NCBI GenBank assembly: GCA_947178315.1 | Contig: CAMWXW010000010.1 | Span: forward strand, 1-10,764 | Origin: an uncultured Desulfovibrionaceae bacterium | GTDB taxonomy: Bacteria > Desulfobacterota > Desulfovibrionia > Desulfovibrionales > Desulfovibrionaceae | DNA: 10,764 nucleotides | Reading direction: 5' to 3' | Shown here: piece after piece, positions 1 through 7,904 of the stretch | Numbering within the stretch: position 1 is the stretch's first letter | Layout: each line of letters begins with the position of its first letter | Translations under genes and position numbers: made by a program | The notes under the pieces: model-generated | Told to the model about the DNA's origin: nothing | The model's database searches: none | The model's input: only the letters and a program-made list of their open reading frames with translations

Positions 1-47
1 CATTCAATTCGTATATAATATACAAGTCCTATTGCGAGGTATACAGA

Positions 48-1139
48 TTATGCTTTATATCGATTAAGACATTCTACAATGTACTCTATATCTTTCTTTT
101 GCATCACTGGACTTATTGGTAATGAGAGAACTTCTTCATGTATTTTCTCTGTAATAGGTAAAGAGAGAGAATTCCATTCTTCATAGGCAGGTTGTTTATG
201 AGGCGGTACAGGATAATGAATAAGTGTTTCTATACCATTATCAGCTAGATATTGTTGTAATTGAGAGCGCTCTTTTGTTCGTATAACAAAGAGATGCCAT
301 ACATGTGAGGATTCATTGGAACAAGAAGGAAGAGTGATATGAGGATTTGTAATATTCTCTCTATAATATTGTGCTATTTCTCTACGATATTGATTATCTT
401 TATCAAGATGCTGTAGTTTTATTGAAAGTATACCAGCTTGAATCTCATCAAGGCGAGAGTTGTATCCTTTATATAGATGATGATATTTTTTATAAGAGCC
501 GTAGTTAGCAAGAGCTTGTATTTTATGATACAGCTCTGTATCGTTTGTTGTGATTGCACCACCATCACCAAAACAACCTAAGTTCTTCCCAGGATAAAAG
601 CTAAATGCACTTGCATCACCTAAATTACCAACACGTCGTTCTTGATAGTATGCACCGTGTGCTTGAGCAGAATCCTCAAGTATCTTCAGGGAGTGACGTT
701 GTGCAATCTCCCATATGTTTTCCATTTCCACAGCTTGACCGTAGAGGTGAACAAGCATAATAGCTTTTGTTCGAGGAGTGATAGCTTTCTCTATCTTTGT
801 ACTATCAATGTTATAGGTGGTTATATCTGGCTCAATAAGAATAGGAGTACACCCTGCATGTGAGATTGCAAGTATAGTTGCAATGAATGTATTAGCAGGT
901 ACGATAATCTCATCACCACTTCCAAAACCATAGCCCCGTAAGAGAAGTTCAAGAGCTTCTAGTCCATTGCCAACGCCAAGTGCATGCTTTGTTCCGCAGT
1001 ATTCTGCAAATGATGTACAGAAGGCTTCATTCTCTTCTCCTAAGAGGTATCTTCCCCGTGAGAGAATAGAGCGTATTTTTTCTTCTATAGCATCATGATA
1101 TGGTGTATTTACAGCATGTAGATCTAAAAATGGTATCAT
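48..1139 (-). CDS. DegT/DnrJ/EryC1/StrS-family PLP-dependent sugar aminotransferase (FdtB/QdtB-like)
   Basis: A 363-residue protein of the family that transfers an amino group from glutamate to a nucleotide-linked keto-sugar, using pyridoxal phosphate in the cytoplasm. The N-terminus (MIPFLDL) and length are typical. EDSAQAHGA (about 155-163) supplies the Asp that contacts the PLP ring nitrogen. FSFYPGKNLG (about 179-188) holds the expected Schiff-base lysine, K185, followed by GDGGAITT. YNSRLDEIQAG (about 226-236) is the usual substrate/dimer motif, and HYPVPPHKQPAY near 308-319 is common in 3-keto-6-deoxyhexose aminotransferases such as FdtB and QdtB. The dTDP-3-amino-3,6-dideoxyhexose product is therefore an inference; the exact sugar cannot be read from sequence. 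ATG is preceded by AAGGAGA. The gene lies 24 nt after the MFS gene, so the two are probably cotranscribed. No dehydratase or isomerase partner is visible in the window. Confidence 0.9.
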   Translation of the reverse strand: MIPFLDLHAVNTPYHDAIEEKIRSILSRGRYLLGEENEAFCTSFAEYCGTKHALGVGNGLEALELLLRGYGFGSGDEIIVPANTFIATILAISHAGCTPILIEPDITTYNIDSTKIEKAITPRTKAIMLVHLYGQAVEMENIWEIAQRHSLKILEDSAQAHGAYYQERRVGNLGDASAFSFYPGKNLGCFGDGGAITTNDTELYHKIQALANYGSYKKYHHLYKGYNSRLDEIQAGILSIKLQHLDKDNQYRREIAQYYRENITNPHITLPSCSNESSHVWHLFVIRTKERSQLQQYLADNGIETLIHYPVPPHKQPAYEEWNSLSLPITEKIHEEVLSLPISPVMQKKDIEYIVECLNRYKA

Positions 1140-1163
1140 ATTATCTCCTTTTATATCTGGTTA

Positions 1164-2330
1164 TTAGGTATTTGGATATCGTTTTATTTTGAAGAGAAGA
1201 AGAGTAAGGAGGGCAAAGAATATCGATACTCCATGTAGCCCAAGAGAAAAGCTATATTCTGTTCCCATATAGCCTAAAACAAGGGGAATAATTCCTGTTC
1301 CAAGTACACTTGCAAGTGGGCTTGTGAGTGAGATGATAATAGATTGATCTTCTTTTGAAAAAGAGTATGGAATAAGAGCAAACACAACTGGAAAGCCAAA
1401 TGAACTTGCACCGGCTTGTAAAAATAACCCTATGATTTCAAGAGAGTATATGGGGGAAGCAAACATAGTGATAGAGAGTATCTGTATAATTATGAGCAGG
1501 ATAAGAGAAAATTGTGGGGGATATTTATCAGCAAGACATCCTCCAAGAGGAACCATGAAAAGAGATGCAAGACGAGAAAGTGAAAGAATTGTATTAGCAT
1601 GTTCTATAGGTAGACCTCGCTCCGATACAAGATAAACAGATGATATGCTATATATAGAAAATTCTGCTATTAAAATAGCCGTGTAAAATAGTGCAAAGAT
1701 ATATATCTGTGATTGCTTGAGCAAAAGAAAAGTATGTCGTAAGGAAACGGCCGGTGTAGGATATACACCCCCTGTACCGTAGAGAAGATACCAGAGACCA
1801 AAGAGCATGTTAAAAAATCCAACAAAGGCAATAGCACCACGCCACCCAAAATACTCACTATATACTGTAATCCATAGTGGAGTAACAATAAAAGAGATAA
1901 TAACGCCAAGTTCAACATATGCAGTAGATGTTGCCCAATGTCGTCTATTGACAATTTGAGAGAGAATAGCAAGGTATGTAGGATTATAGACTCCAAAAAA
2001 AAGCCCAGCAAAAACTAAAATATATGTGATATGCGTAAAGCTTGACATAAGAGAGGAGAGAGATAAGAAGAAGCCACCACCAAAAAGAGATGCAACATAG
2101 AGCTTTTTAGGAGTAAAGCGATGTAAGAGAGAAGCACTAAAAAACATACTACACATTGCACCAATGGATTGATAGGTAAAGACTTGTGTTGAGACTGTAT
2201 GAGTGAGTCCCATATCTTGTTCTATCATGACAAGGAGAGGAGAGAATAAACTGCGAGCAGAATATGAGAAGAATGATCCAATGCCAATGATAGCAACTAA
2301 TAACCACGGTGTTTTTCTAGTGTCTTCCAT
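1164..2330 (-). CDS. Major facilitator superfamily (MFS) transporter
   Basis: A 388-residue, very hydrophobic protein with about 12 predicted membrane helices in two six-helix halves, the normal MFS size. The loop after helix 2 (SLLHRFTPKKL, about 67-77) and the loop between helices 8 and 9 (GGCLADKYPP, about 263-272) are versions of MFS motif A; the second is better conserved. FGWRGAIAFVG (about 161-171) before helix 6 is also typical. It would move a small solute across the inner membrane by proton coupling or facilitated diffusion. The substrate cannot be deduced. The ATG at 2328-2330 follows GAAGGA. The sugar aminotransferase lies immediately downstream, so the pair may act on related compounds, but this rests on position only. 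Confidence is high for the family and low for any specific role. Confidence 0.87.
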   Translation of the reverse strand: MEDTRKTPWLLVAIIGIGSFFSYSARSLFSPLLVMIEQDMGLTHTVSTQVFTYQSIGAMCSMFFSASLLHRFTPKKLYVASLFGGGFFLSLSSLMSSFTHITYILVFAGLFFGVYNPTYLAILSQIVNRRHWATSTAYVELGVIISFIVTPLWITVYSEYFGWRGAIAFVGFFNMLFGLWYLLYGTGGVYPTPAVSLRHTFLLLKQSQIYIFALFYTAILIAEFSIYSISSVYLVSERGLPIEHANTILSLSRLASLFMVPLGGCLADKYPPQFSLILLIIIQILSITMFASPIYSLEIIGLFLQAGASSFGFPVVFALIPYSFSKEDQSIIISLTSPLASVLGTGIIPLVLGYMGTEYSFSLGLHGVSIFFALLTLLLFKIKRYPNT

Positions 2331-2611
2331 ATCCTTCTCAATATATAAATAGTATATCTATGAGGCTAATTGATATTTATTCTTTGTAGCAATAATATAA
2401 CATATAAAGATATACATTTTATATGCCATCTACGACAGCATAGTATAAAAATATGTTGTTATCGAGAATACAATATGATGTGAATGTACAAGACGAGAAT
2501 GAAGTCTAATGTTACTATAGATGATATTTTATTGTGAGAAAGTGCGTGTCTATCCTCACATCATAGCTATGTATACCATATCACTATATCTTTTGTAAAG
2601 AAAGGGATATC
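2331..2611. other. AT-rich intergenic region between fliI and the MFS gene
   Basis: A 281-bp stretch without a convincing gene. It separates two same-strand units and should hold the end of the flagellar transcript and the promoter of the MFS/aminotransferase pair. On the minus strand TATACT (a good -10 hexamer) occurs at 2442-2447 and 2351-2356, but neither has a good -35 at 16-18 bp, so no promoter is called. A perfect 10-bp palindrome CATAGCTATG lies at 2562-2571, beside the weak hairpin at 2533-2560. Confidence 0.5.
2533..2560 (-). terminator. Weak hairpin downstream of fliI, possible terminator
   Basis: TGTGAG and CTCACA form a 6-bp stem around a 16-nt loop, about 50 nt past the fliI stop. 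On the minus strand it is followed by ATAAAAT rather than a U-run, so it is a poor intrinsic terminator. It may only be a 3'-end stabilising structure, or chance. Confidence 0.2.
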
Positions 2612-4153
2612 TTACTCTTCACTAGAAAGAGAGAGTGCTTCATTGCTATAGGGTGTATTACTTTGTATTGGTATATTAGGAGTAGGTTGAGGTTCTGTAT
2701 TCATCAATGTACGAAGTGCAGTAAAACTTTCTTCTACTGATACTTTTGTTTTTACATTTTGAGTTAGGAATTTATTGATTTCTCCTTGTAATTCAATTGC
2801 TCTATCGAGTTCAGCATTCATTCCCACTGTGTATGCACCAATGCTAATCATATCTTCCTTTTGCTTATAAACAGAAATGTAGCGTAAGAGTGCACGCCCT
2901 GTATCTATAATATCACTTGGAACGAGGTCTTGACGTAATCTACTTACGGATTTCATAACATCTATTGCTGGAAAATGTCCTGAATCGGCAAGTTCTCGTG
3001 TAAGCACAATATGTCCATCGAGAATAGAACGCACGCTATCAGCTACTGGGTCGTTGAAATCATCTCCATCAACTAGTACAGTATAGATACCTGTGATGCT
3101 CCCTTTATCACTTCTCCCCGTTCGCTCAAGAAGCTTCGGGAGTTGTGCAAACACAGAGGGTGTATATCCTTTTGTTGTCGGAGGTTCGCCTATAGCGAGT
3201 CCTATTTCTCTTCCTGCCATTGCGAAACGGGTTACTGAATCCATCATAAGAAGGACGTCATTACCTAAATCACGAAAATACTCTGCAATTGCTGTTGCAG
3301 CGTATGCAGCACGCATACGTAAGAGAGCTGATTGATCTGATGTCGCAACAAGAAGAACAGAGTGTTCTAGTCCTTCTTTGCCTAAGTCTTTTTCTATGAA
3401 CTCTATGACCTCTCTTCCACGTTCGCCAACAAGAGCTATCACGTTCACAGTTGCATTTGTATACCGAGCCATCATACCAAGGAGTGTAGACTTACCAACT
3501 CCAGAACCGGCCATGATTCCAACTCGTTGTCCTTTTCCCATAGTTAAGAGAGCATTGATAGCACGAACGCCTGTATCGACTATTTCATGTATACGTGGGC
3601 GAGTGAGAGGACTTGGAGGAGCATTGTAGATGCTACGTGCTTCATCAGTATACAGAGGACCTTTATTGTCTATAGGATTTCCAAAAGCATCTAATGTTCT
3701 TCCAAGAAGAGCAGTTCCCATAGGAAAGGTATCTGTGACTTCACTTACAGTGATAAGACTTCCCGGCATAATACCTCTCATATCACTAAAGGGCATAAGA
3801 AGAACAGTCTCTTCTTTGAAGCCAACAACTTCTGCAAAAATAGGTTCTTCCGTAAGAGAGGAGGGATAAATATAACATAGTGTACCAAGAGAGGCTTGGA
3901 TTCCTTTTGCTTCTGCTATAAGCCCTACAATCCGAGTTATTCTACCATATTGCTCTGCAGAAGGGATAGATTGGAGACGTTCATGTGTATAAGGACTCAT
4001 ATAGAAGTACTGGATAGATGGAAGTTCAATATCTTTTACATCTGTATCTTCTTCATTCGCATTTTGTATAGTTTCTATGGAAGATGTACTCTCCTCATAC
4101 TCTCCTTCATCTTGTGTGGGGTAGAGGAGTTCTTCTCTTTGCTCTTCACTCAT
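2612..4153 (-). CDS. fliI: Flagellum-specific type III export ATPase FliI
   Basis: The hexameric ATPase at the base of the flagellar export apparatus, related to the F1 beta subunit, which helps unload and deliver export substrates. Walker A is AGSGVGKST (about 215-223). LVGERGREV (241-249) carries the catalytic Glu region (E248), and LLMMDSVTRFA (301-311) is Walker B. GEPPTTKGYTPSVF and DSGHFPAIDV are standard FliI signatures. At 513 residues it is longer than the roughly 440-460 usual for FliI: an acidic tail of about 45 residues precedes the beta-barrel domain, and about 30 Pro/Ser/Asn-rich residues follow the C-terminal domain. M52 would give a normal length but has no ribosome binding site. 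The ATG at 4153 has AAGG 7 nt upstream and sits 11 nt after fliH, so the long form is preferred. It is the last gene of the operon; fliJ, often next, is absent. Confidence 0.96.
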   Translation of the reverse strand: MSEEQREELLYPTQDEGEYEESTSSIETIQNANEEDTDVKDIELPSIQYFYMSPYTHERLQSIPSAEQYGRITRIVGLIAEAKGIQASLGTLCYIYPSSLTEEPIFAEVVGFKEETVLLMPFSDMRGIMPGSLITVSEVTDTFPMGTALLGRTLDAFGNPIDNKGPLYTDEARSIYNAPPSPLTRPRIHEIVDTGVRAINALLTMGKGQRVGIMAGSGVGKSTLLGMMARYTNATVNVIALVGERGREVIEFIEKDLGKEGLEHSVLLVATSDQSALLRMRAAYAATAIAEYFRDLGNDVLLMMDSVTRFAMAGREIGLAIGEPPTTKGYTPSVFAQLPKLLERTGRSDKGSITGIYTVLVDGDDFNDPVADSVRSILDGHIVLTRELADSGHFPAIDVMKSVSRLRQDLVPSDIIDTGRALLRYISVYKQKEDMISIGAYTVGMNAELDRAIELQGEINKFLTQNVKTKVSVEESFTALRTLMNTEPQPTPNIPIQSNTPYSNEALSLSSEE

Positions 4154-4164
4154 GTTACTACCTT

Positions 4165-4902
4165 CTATTCTTTGACAAATTGAATGGTTGAGATAATTTC
4201 CATAACCTTTTCTTTACGCTTTTGTCTGTTGACGCTGATTACATTGATAGCATCTTCAAATTGACAGCTACCAAGTGGAATATCAGCATTTTTCTTTACA
4301 TTCCATTGCTTGCTTGCAGGGTAGAGTTCATAAAGTGTGTGAAGGACATCGAGTACAGATTGAAAATCTTCAGGGTTCACAGAGATAATAAACTCTTTAT
4401 CCATAGAGACAAGACGGAGTGCTTCTTCCAGTGTCTTATGTATTACTTCTGTATTTTGTTCTGTGAGGATAATACTTGTGATACGCTCAACAGCAAGCCC
4501 TATGACTTCTTTAATGTCTTCTTCCATTTGGGCATAGAGATTTTTACTATATTCTTCTATTGCATTTAAGATGGACTCAAAATAGCGAACGTACTCTATT
4601 GACGTTTTTTCTACTCGTGATTTTGCGCTTTTCTCTCCTTCACGAAATCCTTCTTCATGTGCTTTCTTTTTAATAGTCTCTGCTTCACGCAAGGCCTCTT
4701 CTAGTATTTTACTTGCTTCTTCTTTTGCCTTTGACTTTACACGCTCCATGTACTCTTTTTCTGTCGTCTCGTCCCATAGAGGAGCATAGATAAGCTGTTG
4801 TGTATTTTTCTCTGCAAAAGTTGTTTCTCTCGCTTCATTTGTACCATAAAAAATTCTATGCTCATCTTTATTTTTAGGTCTGTTTTGATTAAATGAGGAC
4901 AT
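4165..4902 (-). CDS. fliH: Flagellar export ATPase regulator FliH
   Basis: FliH dimerises, binds the N-terminus of FliI, restrains its ATPase and tethers it to the C-ring; it resembles the peripheral stalk of F/V-ATPases. The protein has a polar N-terminus, a long charged coiled coil (about 47-97) with the family-typical AHEEGFREGE stretch (81-90), then a C-terminal domain with SVNPEDF (174-180) and DIPLGSCQFEDA (207-218). The start is ambiguous. A GTG at 4914 gives 249 residues and an ATG at 4905 gives 246. The ATG at 4902 (245 residues) is chosen because GGAG lies 6 nt before it, against 3 nt for the first ATG. It overlaps the end of fliG by 14 nt, suggesting translational coupling. FliH sequences diverge strongly, so the call leans on position between fliG and fliI plus these motifs. 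Confidence 0.88.
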   Translation of the reverse strand: MSSFNQNRPKNKDEHRIFYGTNEARETTFAEKNTQQLIYAPLWDETTEKEYMERVKSKAKEEASKILEEALREAETIKKKAHEEGFREGEKSAKSRVEKTSIEYVRYFESILNAIEEYSKNLYAQMEEDIKEVIGLAVERITSIILTEQNTEVIHKTLEEALRLVSMDKEFIISVNPEDFQSVLDVLHTLYELYPASKQWNVKKNADIPLGSCQFEDAINVISVNRQKRKEKVMEIISTIQFVKE

Positions 4903-5908
4903 CATTTGCTCCACGAGATATCATAATCTTACCATCTGCTTCAAGAGTACGTACAACTTTGACAATGCGTTGCTGTGCAGCTTCGATATCTGCAACACGA
5001 GCAGGCCCCATGACTTCCATATCTTCTTCTAGCATTTTTGCAGCTCGTTCAGACATATTGTTAAATATCTTTGTCTTGAGTTCGCTTGAGGCTGTTCGTA
5101 AGGCCATTGCGAGATCTTGCATATTGATTTCTTTTAACATCTCACGTATTCCTTTATCATCGATATCAATGATATCTTCAAAGACAAACATGAGTTCACG
5201 TATTTTTGAGGCAATCTGTGGATTCTCTTCTTCGAGTTCTGTTAAGACTAATTCTTCTGTAGCTCTATCTGTTGCATTTAATATCTCTGCTACTGTTCCG
5301 ATACCACCAACTTTTCTTCCTTCAGTGCCTCCCATTGCCATGATTTGTTTTTGTAGTGCATTATCTACATCATGTAGTATTTCTTCTGGGATTGCATCGA
5401 GTGTCGCAAGTCGTTTTGTCACCTCTATTTTCAAGCCTTCTGGGAGTTGCATGAGGACTTCAGCAGCTTTTTCACTCTGTAGATGACCAAGAATGAGAGC
5501 AACAGTTTGTGGGTGTTCATTGCGAAGTATCTGTGAAAGAATACGGGGACTCACGGTAGAGAGCTCTTTGAATGGTACTGTTTCTCTTTCAAGGTTAAGG
5601 GTATCGAGAATATATTTAGCTGTTTCTGTATCCAGTGTTTTATTGAGTACTCGTTTTACAGTCTCTCTTCCTCCAGTTACAGCTTCTACCATTGAAGAAA
5701 GTGCTATATGGAATTCTTGCATGATTCCTGTTACTGTCTCTGTATCAACTGTTTTGAGGTTGAGTATTGATTTTGATATCGCTGTTACCTCTTCTTTCTC
5801 CAAGTGCTTGAATGTTTCTGCTATGAACTCATCTCCCATGGAGAGCAAAACTATTGCTACTTTGTCTGTGCCACTAAGAGTTTCGTTTTTTGTCTGTGCT
5901 ATTGCCAT
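4889..5908 (-). CDS. fliG: Flagellar motor switch protein FliG
   Basis: FliG sits on the cytoplasmic face of the MS ring, forms the top of the C-ring and receives torque from the stator. All three domains are present in 339 residues. The N-terminal FliF-binding part starts LSGTDKVAIVLLSMG (11-25), the middle domain has the EHPQ motif at 131-134, and the C-terminal torque domain starts at about 240 (MFVFED). Aligned by eye to E. coli FliG, the torque-helix charges are kept: K264, R281, D288, D289 and R297 correspond to R271, R288, E295, D296 and R304. A functional rotor is therefore expected. The ATG at 5908 lies inside the end of fliF (35-nt overlap), with a G-rich GGGGGTGGA about 8 nt upstream, so translation is probably coupled to fliF. 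Confidence 0.97.
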   Translation of the reverse strand: MAIAQTKNETLSGTDKVAIVLLSMGDEFIAETFKHLEKEEVTAISKSILNLKTVDTETVTGIMQEFHIALSSMVEAVTGGRETVKRVLNKTLDTETAKYILDTLNLERETVPFKELSTVSPRILSQILRNEHPQTVALILGHLQSEKAAEVLMQLPEGLKIEVTKRLATLDAIPEEILHDVDNALQKQIMAMGGTEGRKVGGIGTVAEILNATDRATEELVLTELEEENPQIASKIRELMFVFEDIIDIDDKGIREMLKEINMQDLAMALRTASSELKTKIFNNMSERAAKMLEEDMEVMGPARVADIEAAQQRIVKVVRTLEADGKIMISRGANDVLI

Positions 5909-7487
5909 CGTTTATCCACCCCCTAAATATATTCACTACATGTTCTATATTGCTATCTGCCAATTCTTGCATGTTGAGTTTGAGATCCTCCATGCTACGC
6001 AGTCCATCTATTGGCTCTAACTCAACTAGGAAGTCCTCATTATTCCCACTTACAAGAAGAGGATCGAGTGTTTCAAGATATGTTTGATGCTCATCTTTCG
6101 GCGCAATAAATGCGACGACAAGAGGACGAACTACTAAGATGAGGAAGAGGAAGATAAGAACTCCATTTAAGAGAATGAGTCCCAAGCTTCCTATCTGATC
6201 GGTTACAAGCTGGAGTGCTCCACTCTCAGTATTAAATGCTTCTGATGTTGCCTCAGAGATAAATGCTGCAGAGCTTACTTCTAATGTATCACCTCGTGTT
6301 GAATCAAAACCGACAGCACTTGCAACAAGATTGCGTATTGTTTCAAGCTCTTCTGAAGAGCGAGGAGTAAATGTCTGTTCTTTTGTTTCCTCATTTGTGG
6401 TATATGTTCCATCGACAATAACAGCAATGGACAAGCGTTCTACTGTTCCTGTTGAGGTAATGATATTTTGTTCTTCTCGGCTGACTTCATAGTTAATTGT
6501 TTTGCTTGAGCGTGAACTTTCTTGTGTGCTTGTCCCAGAGTTTTCATCTGCTCTAAAGTTGACATTGGGATTACCGACTGCTAAGTTAGAGCTTCCTCGC
6601 TCTGTATTATCTACTGTTTGTTCGCTACGAATTGCTATTTTATCTGGATCATAATTTTCTCTACGTATTGTCTTTTGACTAAAATCGATCTCTGCACTCA
6701 CCTTTGCTATTGCTTTTTTGAATCCTAGCATTGGAGTAAGTAATTCTTCGATCTTTTTCTCTATATTATCTTGAAAGCTCATCTTGTATTCAAGCTGTGT
6801 TGTTGTCATTCCTTGCAACGTGTCGCCATTTGATGGACTAAAGAGTGTCCTTCCTGCTGTATCTACGATAGATATATTAGACGGAGTGAGTCCTTCAACA
6901 GACATGGAGAGGAAATTGACGATAGTTTGAGTTTCTTTTTCTGATACCTGTATACGAGGGTTTACAGTGAGCACAACAGAAGCTGATGGTTTTGCCTCTT
7001 CCTCTACAAAAAGACTGTGTTTAGGAAGGACAAGGTGAACTCGTACTTTTTCGACAGCAGGAAAGGACATAATACTGCGAGCAAGTTCATTCTGAAGAGC
7101 ACGTTGATAATTGATTTTTTGTATATAATCAGTTTGTCCAACTTGTACGTCATCAAAGATTTCAAAACCTTTTCCTGTTCCGACCATGGTAGGGTCTCCG
7201 GCTATTTGAAGACGTACTTTACTCATCATTGCCTTAGGTATAGAGATATCTTTATCATTATTGCTCAGCTTGTACGGGATAGCGTTATCAGAGAGATATG
7301 TTATGATAGTATTTGCTTCTTCTAAGCTTACATTGGAATAGAGTATTTGATATTCATCTCTATTAAGCCAGAATAACATTGCTATGAATATTGAGATTGA
7401 AAGAATCATTGCTCCTGTTATAATGATTCTTTTCCCTATGCTAAATGCTTTCCATAGCTGTTCTAAACGTTTCATTAGATTATTCAT
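5874..7487 (-). CDS. fliF: Flagellar MS-ring protein FliF
   Basis: FliF forms the inner-membrane ring that houses the export gate and carries FliG. The 537-residue protein has a first membrane helix at about 21-41 and a large periplasmic region with ring-building motifs, for example YQRALQNELARSI (127-139), VRVHLVLPKHSLF (148-160) and SASVVLTV (168-175). A Ser/Asn-rich, low-complexity collar insertion lies at about 290-330, and a second helix at about 434-455. The cytoplasmic tail contains the FliG-binding FRGW motif (521-524). About 13 polar residues follow this Trp and are encoded in the overlap with fliG. The ATG at 7487 has only a weak GAGGGA nearby; a stronger AAAGGAG lies about 19 nt upstream, with an in-frame stop between it and the ATG. 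It is preceded by an 80-nt gap containing a hairpin, unlike the other tight junctions of the operon. Confidence 0.96.
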   Translation of the reverse strand: MNNLMKRLEQLWKAFSIGKRIIITGAMILSISIFIAMLFWLNRDEYQILYSNVSLEEANTIITYLSDNAIPYKLSNNDKDISIPKAMMSKVRLQIAGDPTMVGTGKGFEIFDDVQVGQTDYIQKINYQRALQNELARSIMSFPAVEKVRVHLVLPKHSLFVEEEAKPSASVVLTVNPRIQVSEKETQTIVNFLSMSVEGLTPSNISIVDTAGRTLFSPSNGDTLQGMTTTQLEYKMSFQDNIEKKIEELLTPMLGFKKAIAKVSAEIDFSQKTIRRENYDPDKIAIRSEQTVDNTERGSSNLAVGNPNVNFRADENSGTSTQESSRSSKTINYEVSREEQNIITSTGTVERLSIAVIVDGTYTTNEETKEQTFTPRSSEELETIRNLVASAVGFDSTRGDTLEVSSAAFISEATSEAFNTESGALQLVTDQIGSLGLILLNGVLIFLFLILVVRPLVVAFIAPKDEHQTYLETLDPLLVSGNNEDFLVELEPIDGLRSMEDLKLNMQELADSNIEHVVNIFRGWINDGNSTDKKRNS

Positions 7488-7537
7488 ACTATCCCTCTCT
7501 CTTCAGCTCCTTTTTTGTTGAAATTCGTATTATGAGG

Positions 7538-7559
7538 GGGTATAAGAAATCCTATACCC
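7538..7559 (-). repeat. Inverted repeat (hairpin) in the fliE-fliF gap
   Basis: GGGTATA (7538-7544) and TATACCC (7553-7559) are perfect 7-bp arms around an 8-nt loop. It is the only sizeable gap in the flagellar operon. No U-run follows on either strand, so an intrinsic terminator is unlikely. A role in RNA processing, stability, or partial polarity between the rod genes and fliF is possible. Confidence 0.55.
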
Positions 7560-7567
7560 ACAGGTTG

Positions 7568-7894
7568 TTATAATTGCATTTGAGATAATTCTTGGTATAT
7601 TTCAAGAACTTTATTGCGTACTGCAGTTGTTAACTGTACAGCTGTACTTGCTCGTTGCATTGCTATCATGAGATCGTGGACATTGTTGTTTTTACCAGAT
7701 GCAAAATCTTCTATAGCTTTGCTTTTTTCGATTTGAAGGTCATTCACACCTCGAAGAGAATTTTCTAAAATATCTGTAAAGCTCTCTTTTGTTTTCTCGG
7801 AAGGTTGCTCCACTTTGCTTGTAATTGCAGTGAAACGCTCTGTAAATGCCCTACTATTCCTTTCATACGCCTCTATTGCTCTTGTTATATTCAT
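7568..7894 (-). CDS. fliE: Flagellar hook-basal body protein FliE
   Basis: A small adapter that joins the FliF MS ring to the proximal rod and is an early substrate of the flagellar export system. The 108-residue length is normal. The C-terminal half carries the family signature: VNDLQIEKSKAI (50-61), then FASGKNNNVHDLMIAMQRA (64-82), then VRNKVLEIYQELSQMQ (92-107), close to the usual qvRNKvveAYqEimrMqv ending. There is no cleavable signal peptide, as expected for a type III export substrate. The ATG at 7894 is preceded by AGGAGGA, a strong ribosome binding site. It starts 10 nt after the flgC stop, so it is in the same transcript. Confidence 0.95.
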   Translation of the reverse strand: MNITRAIEAYERNSRAFTERFTAITSKVEQPSEKTKESFTDILENSLRGVNDLQIEKSKAIEDFASGKNNNVHDLMIAMQRASTAVQLTTAVRNKVLEIYQELSQMQL

Positions 7895-7904
7895 GTATCC
7901 TCCT

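Noticed and set aside
1..47. Minus-strand ATG at positions 1-3 as the start of a further gene
   Set aside because: No ribosome binding site precedes it and only three bases are inside the window.
642..863. Plus-strand 73-residue open frame inside the aminotransferase gene
   Set aside because: It is antisense to the catalytic region of a clear family member, with no ribosome binding site or recognisable domain.
4903..4914. GTG start at 4914 or ATG at 4905 for FliH
   Set aside because: The only ribosome-binding-like sequence (GGAG) is at or too close to these starts; the ATG at 4902 has 6-nt spacing. The choice remains uncertain.
4893..5486. Long plus-strand open frames opposite fliG, fliF and fliI (for example 4893-5486 and 5493-6020)
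   Set aside because: They are antisense to strongly conserved flagellar genes, are Ser/Arg-rich and low in complexity, match no family I know, and lack ribosome binding sites.
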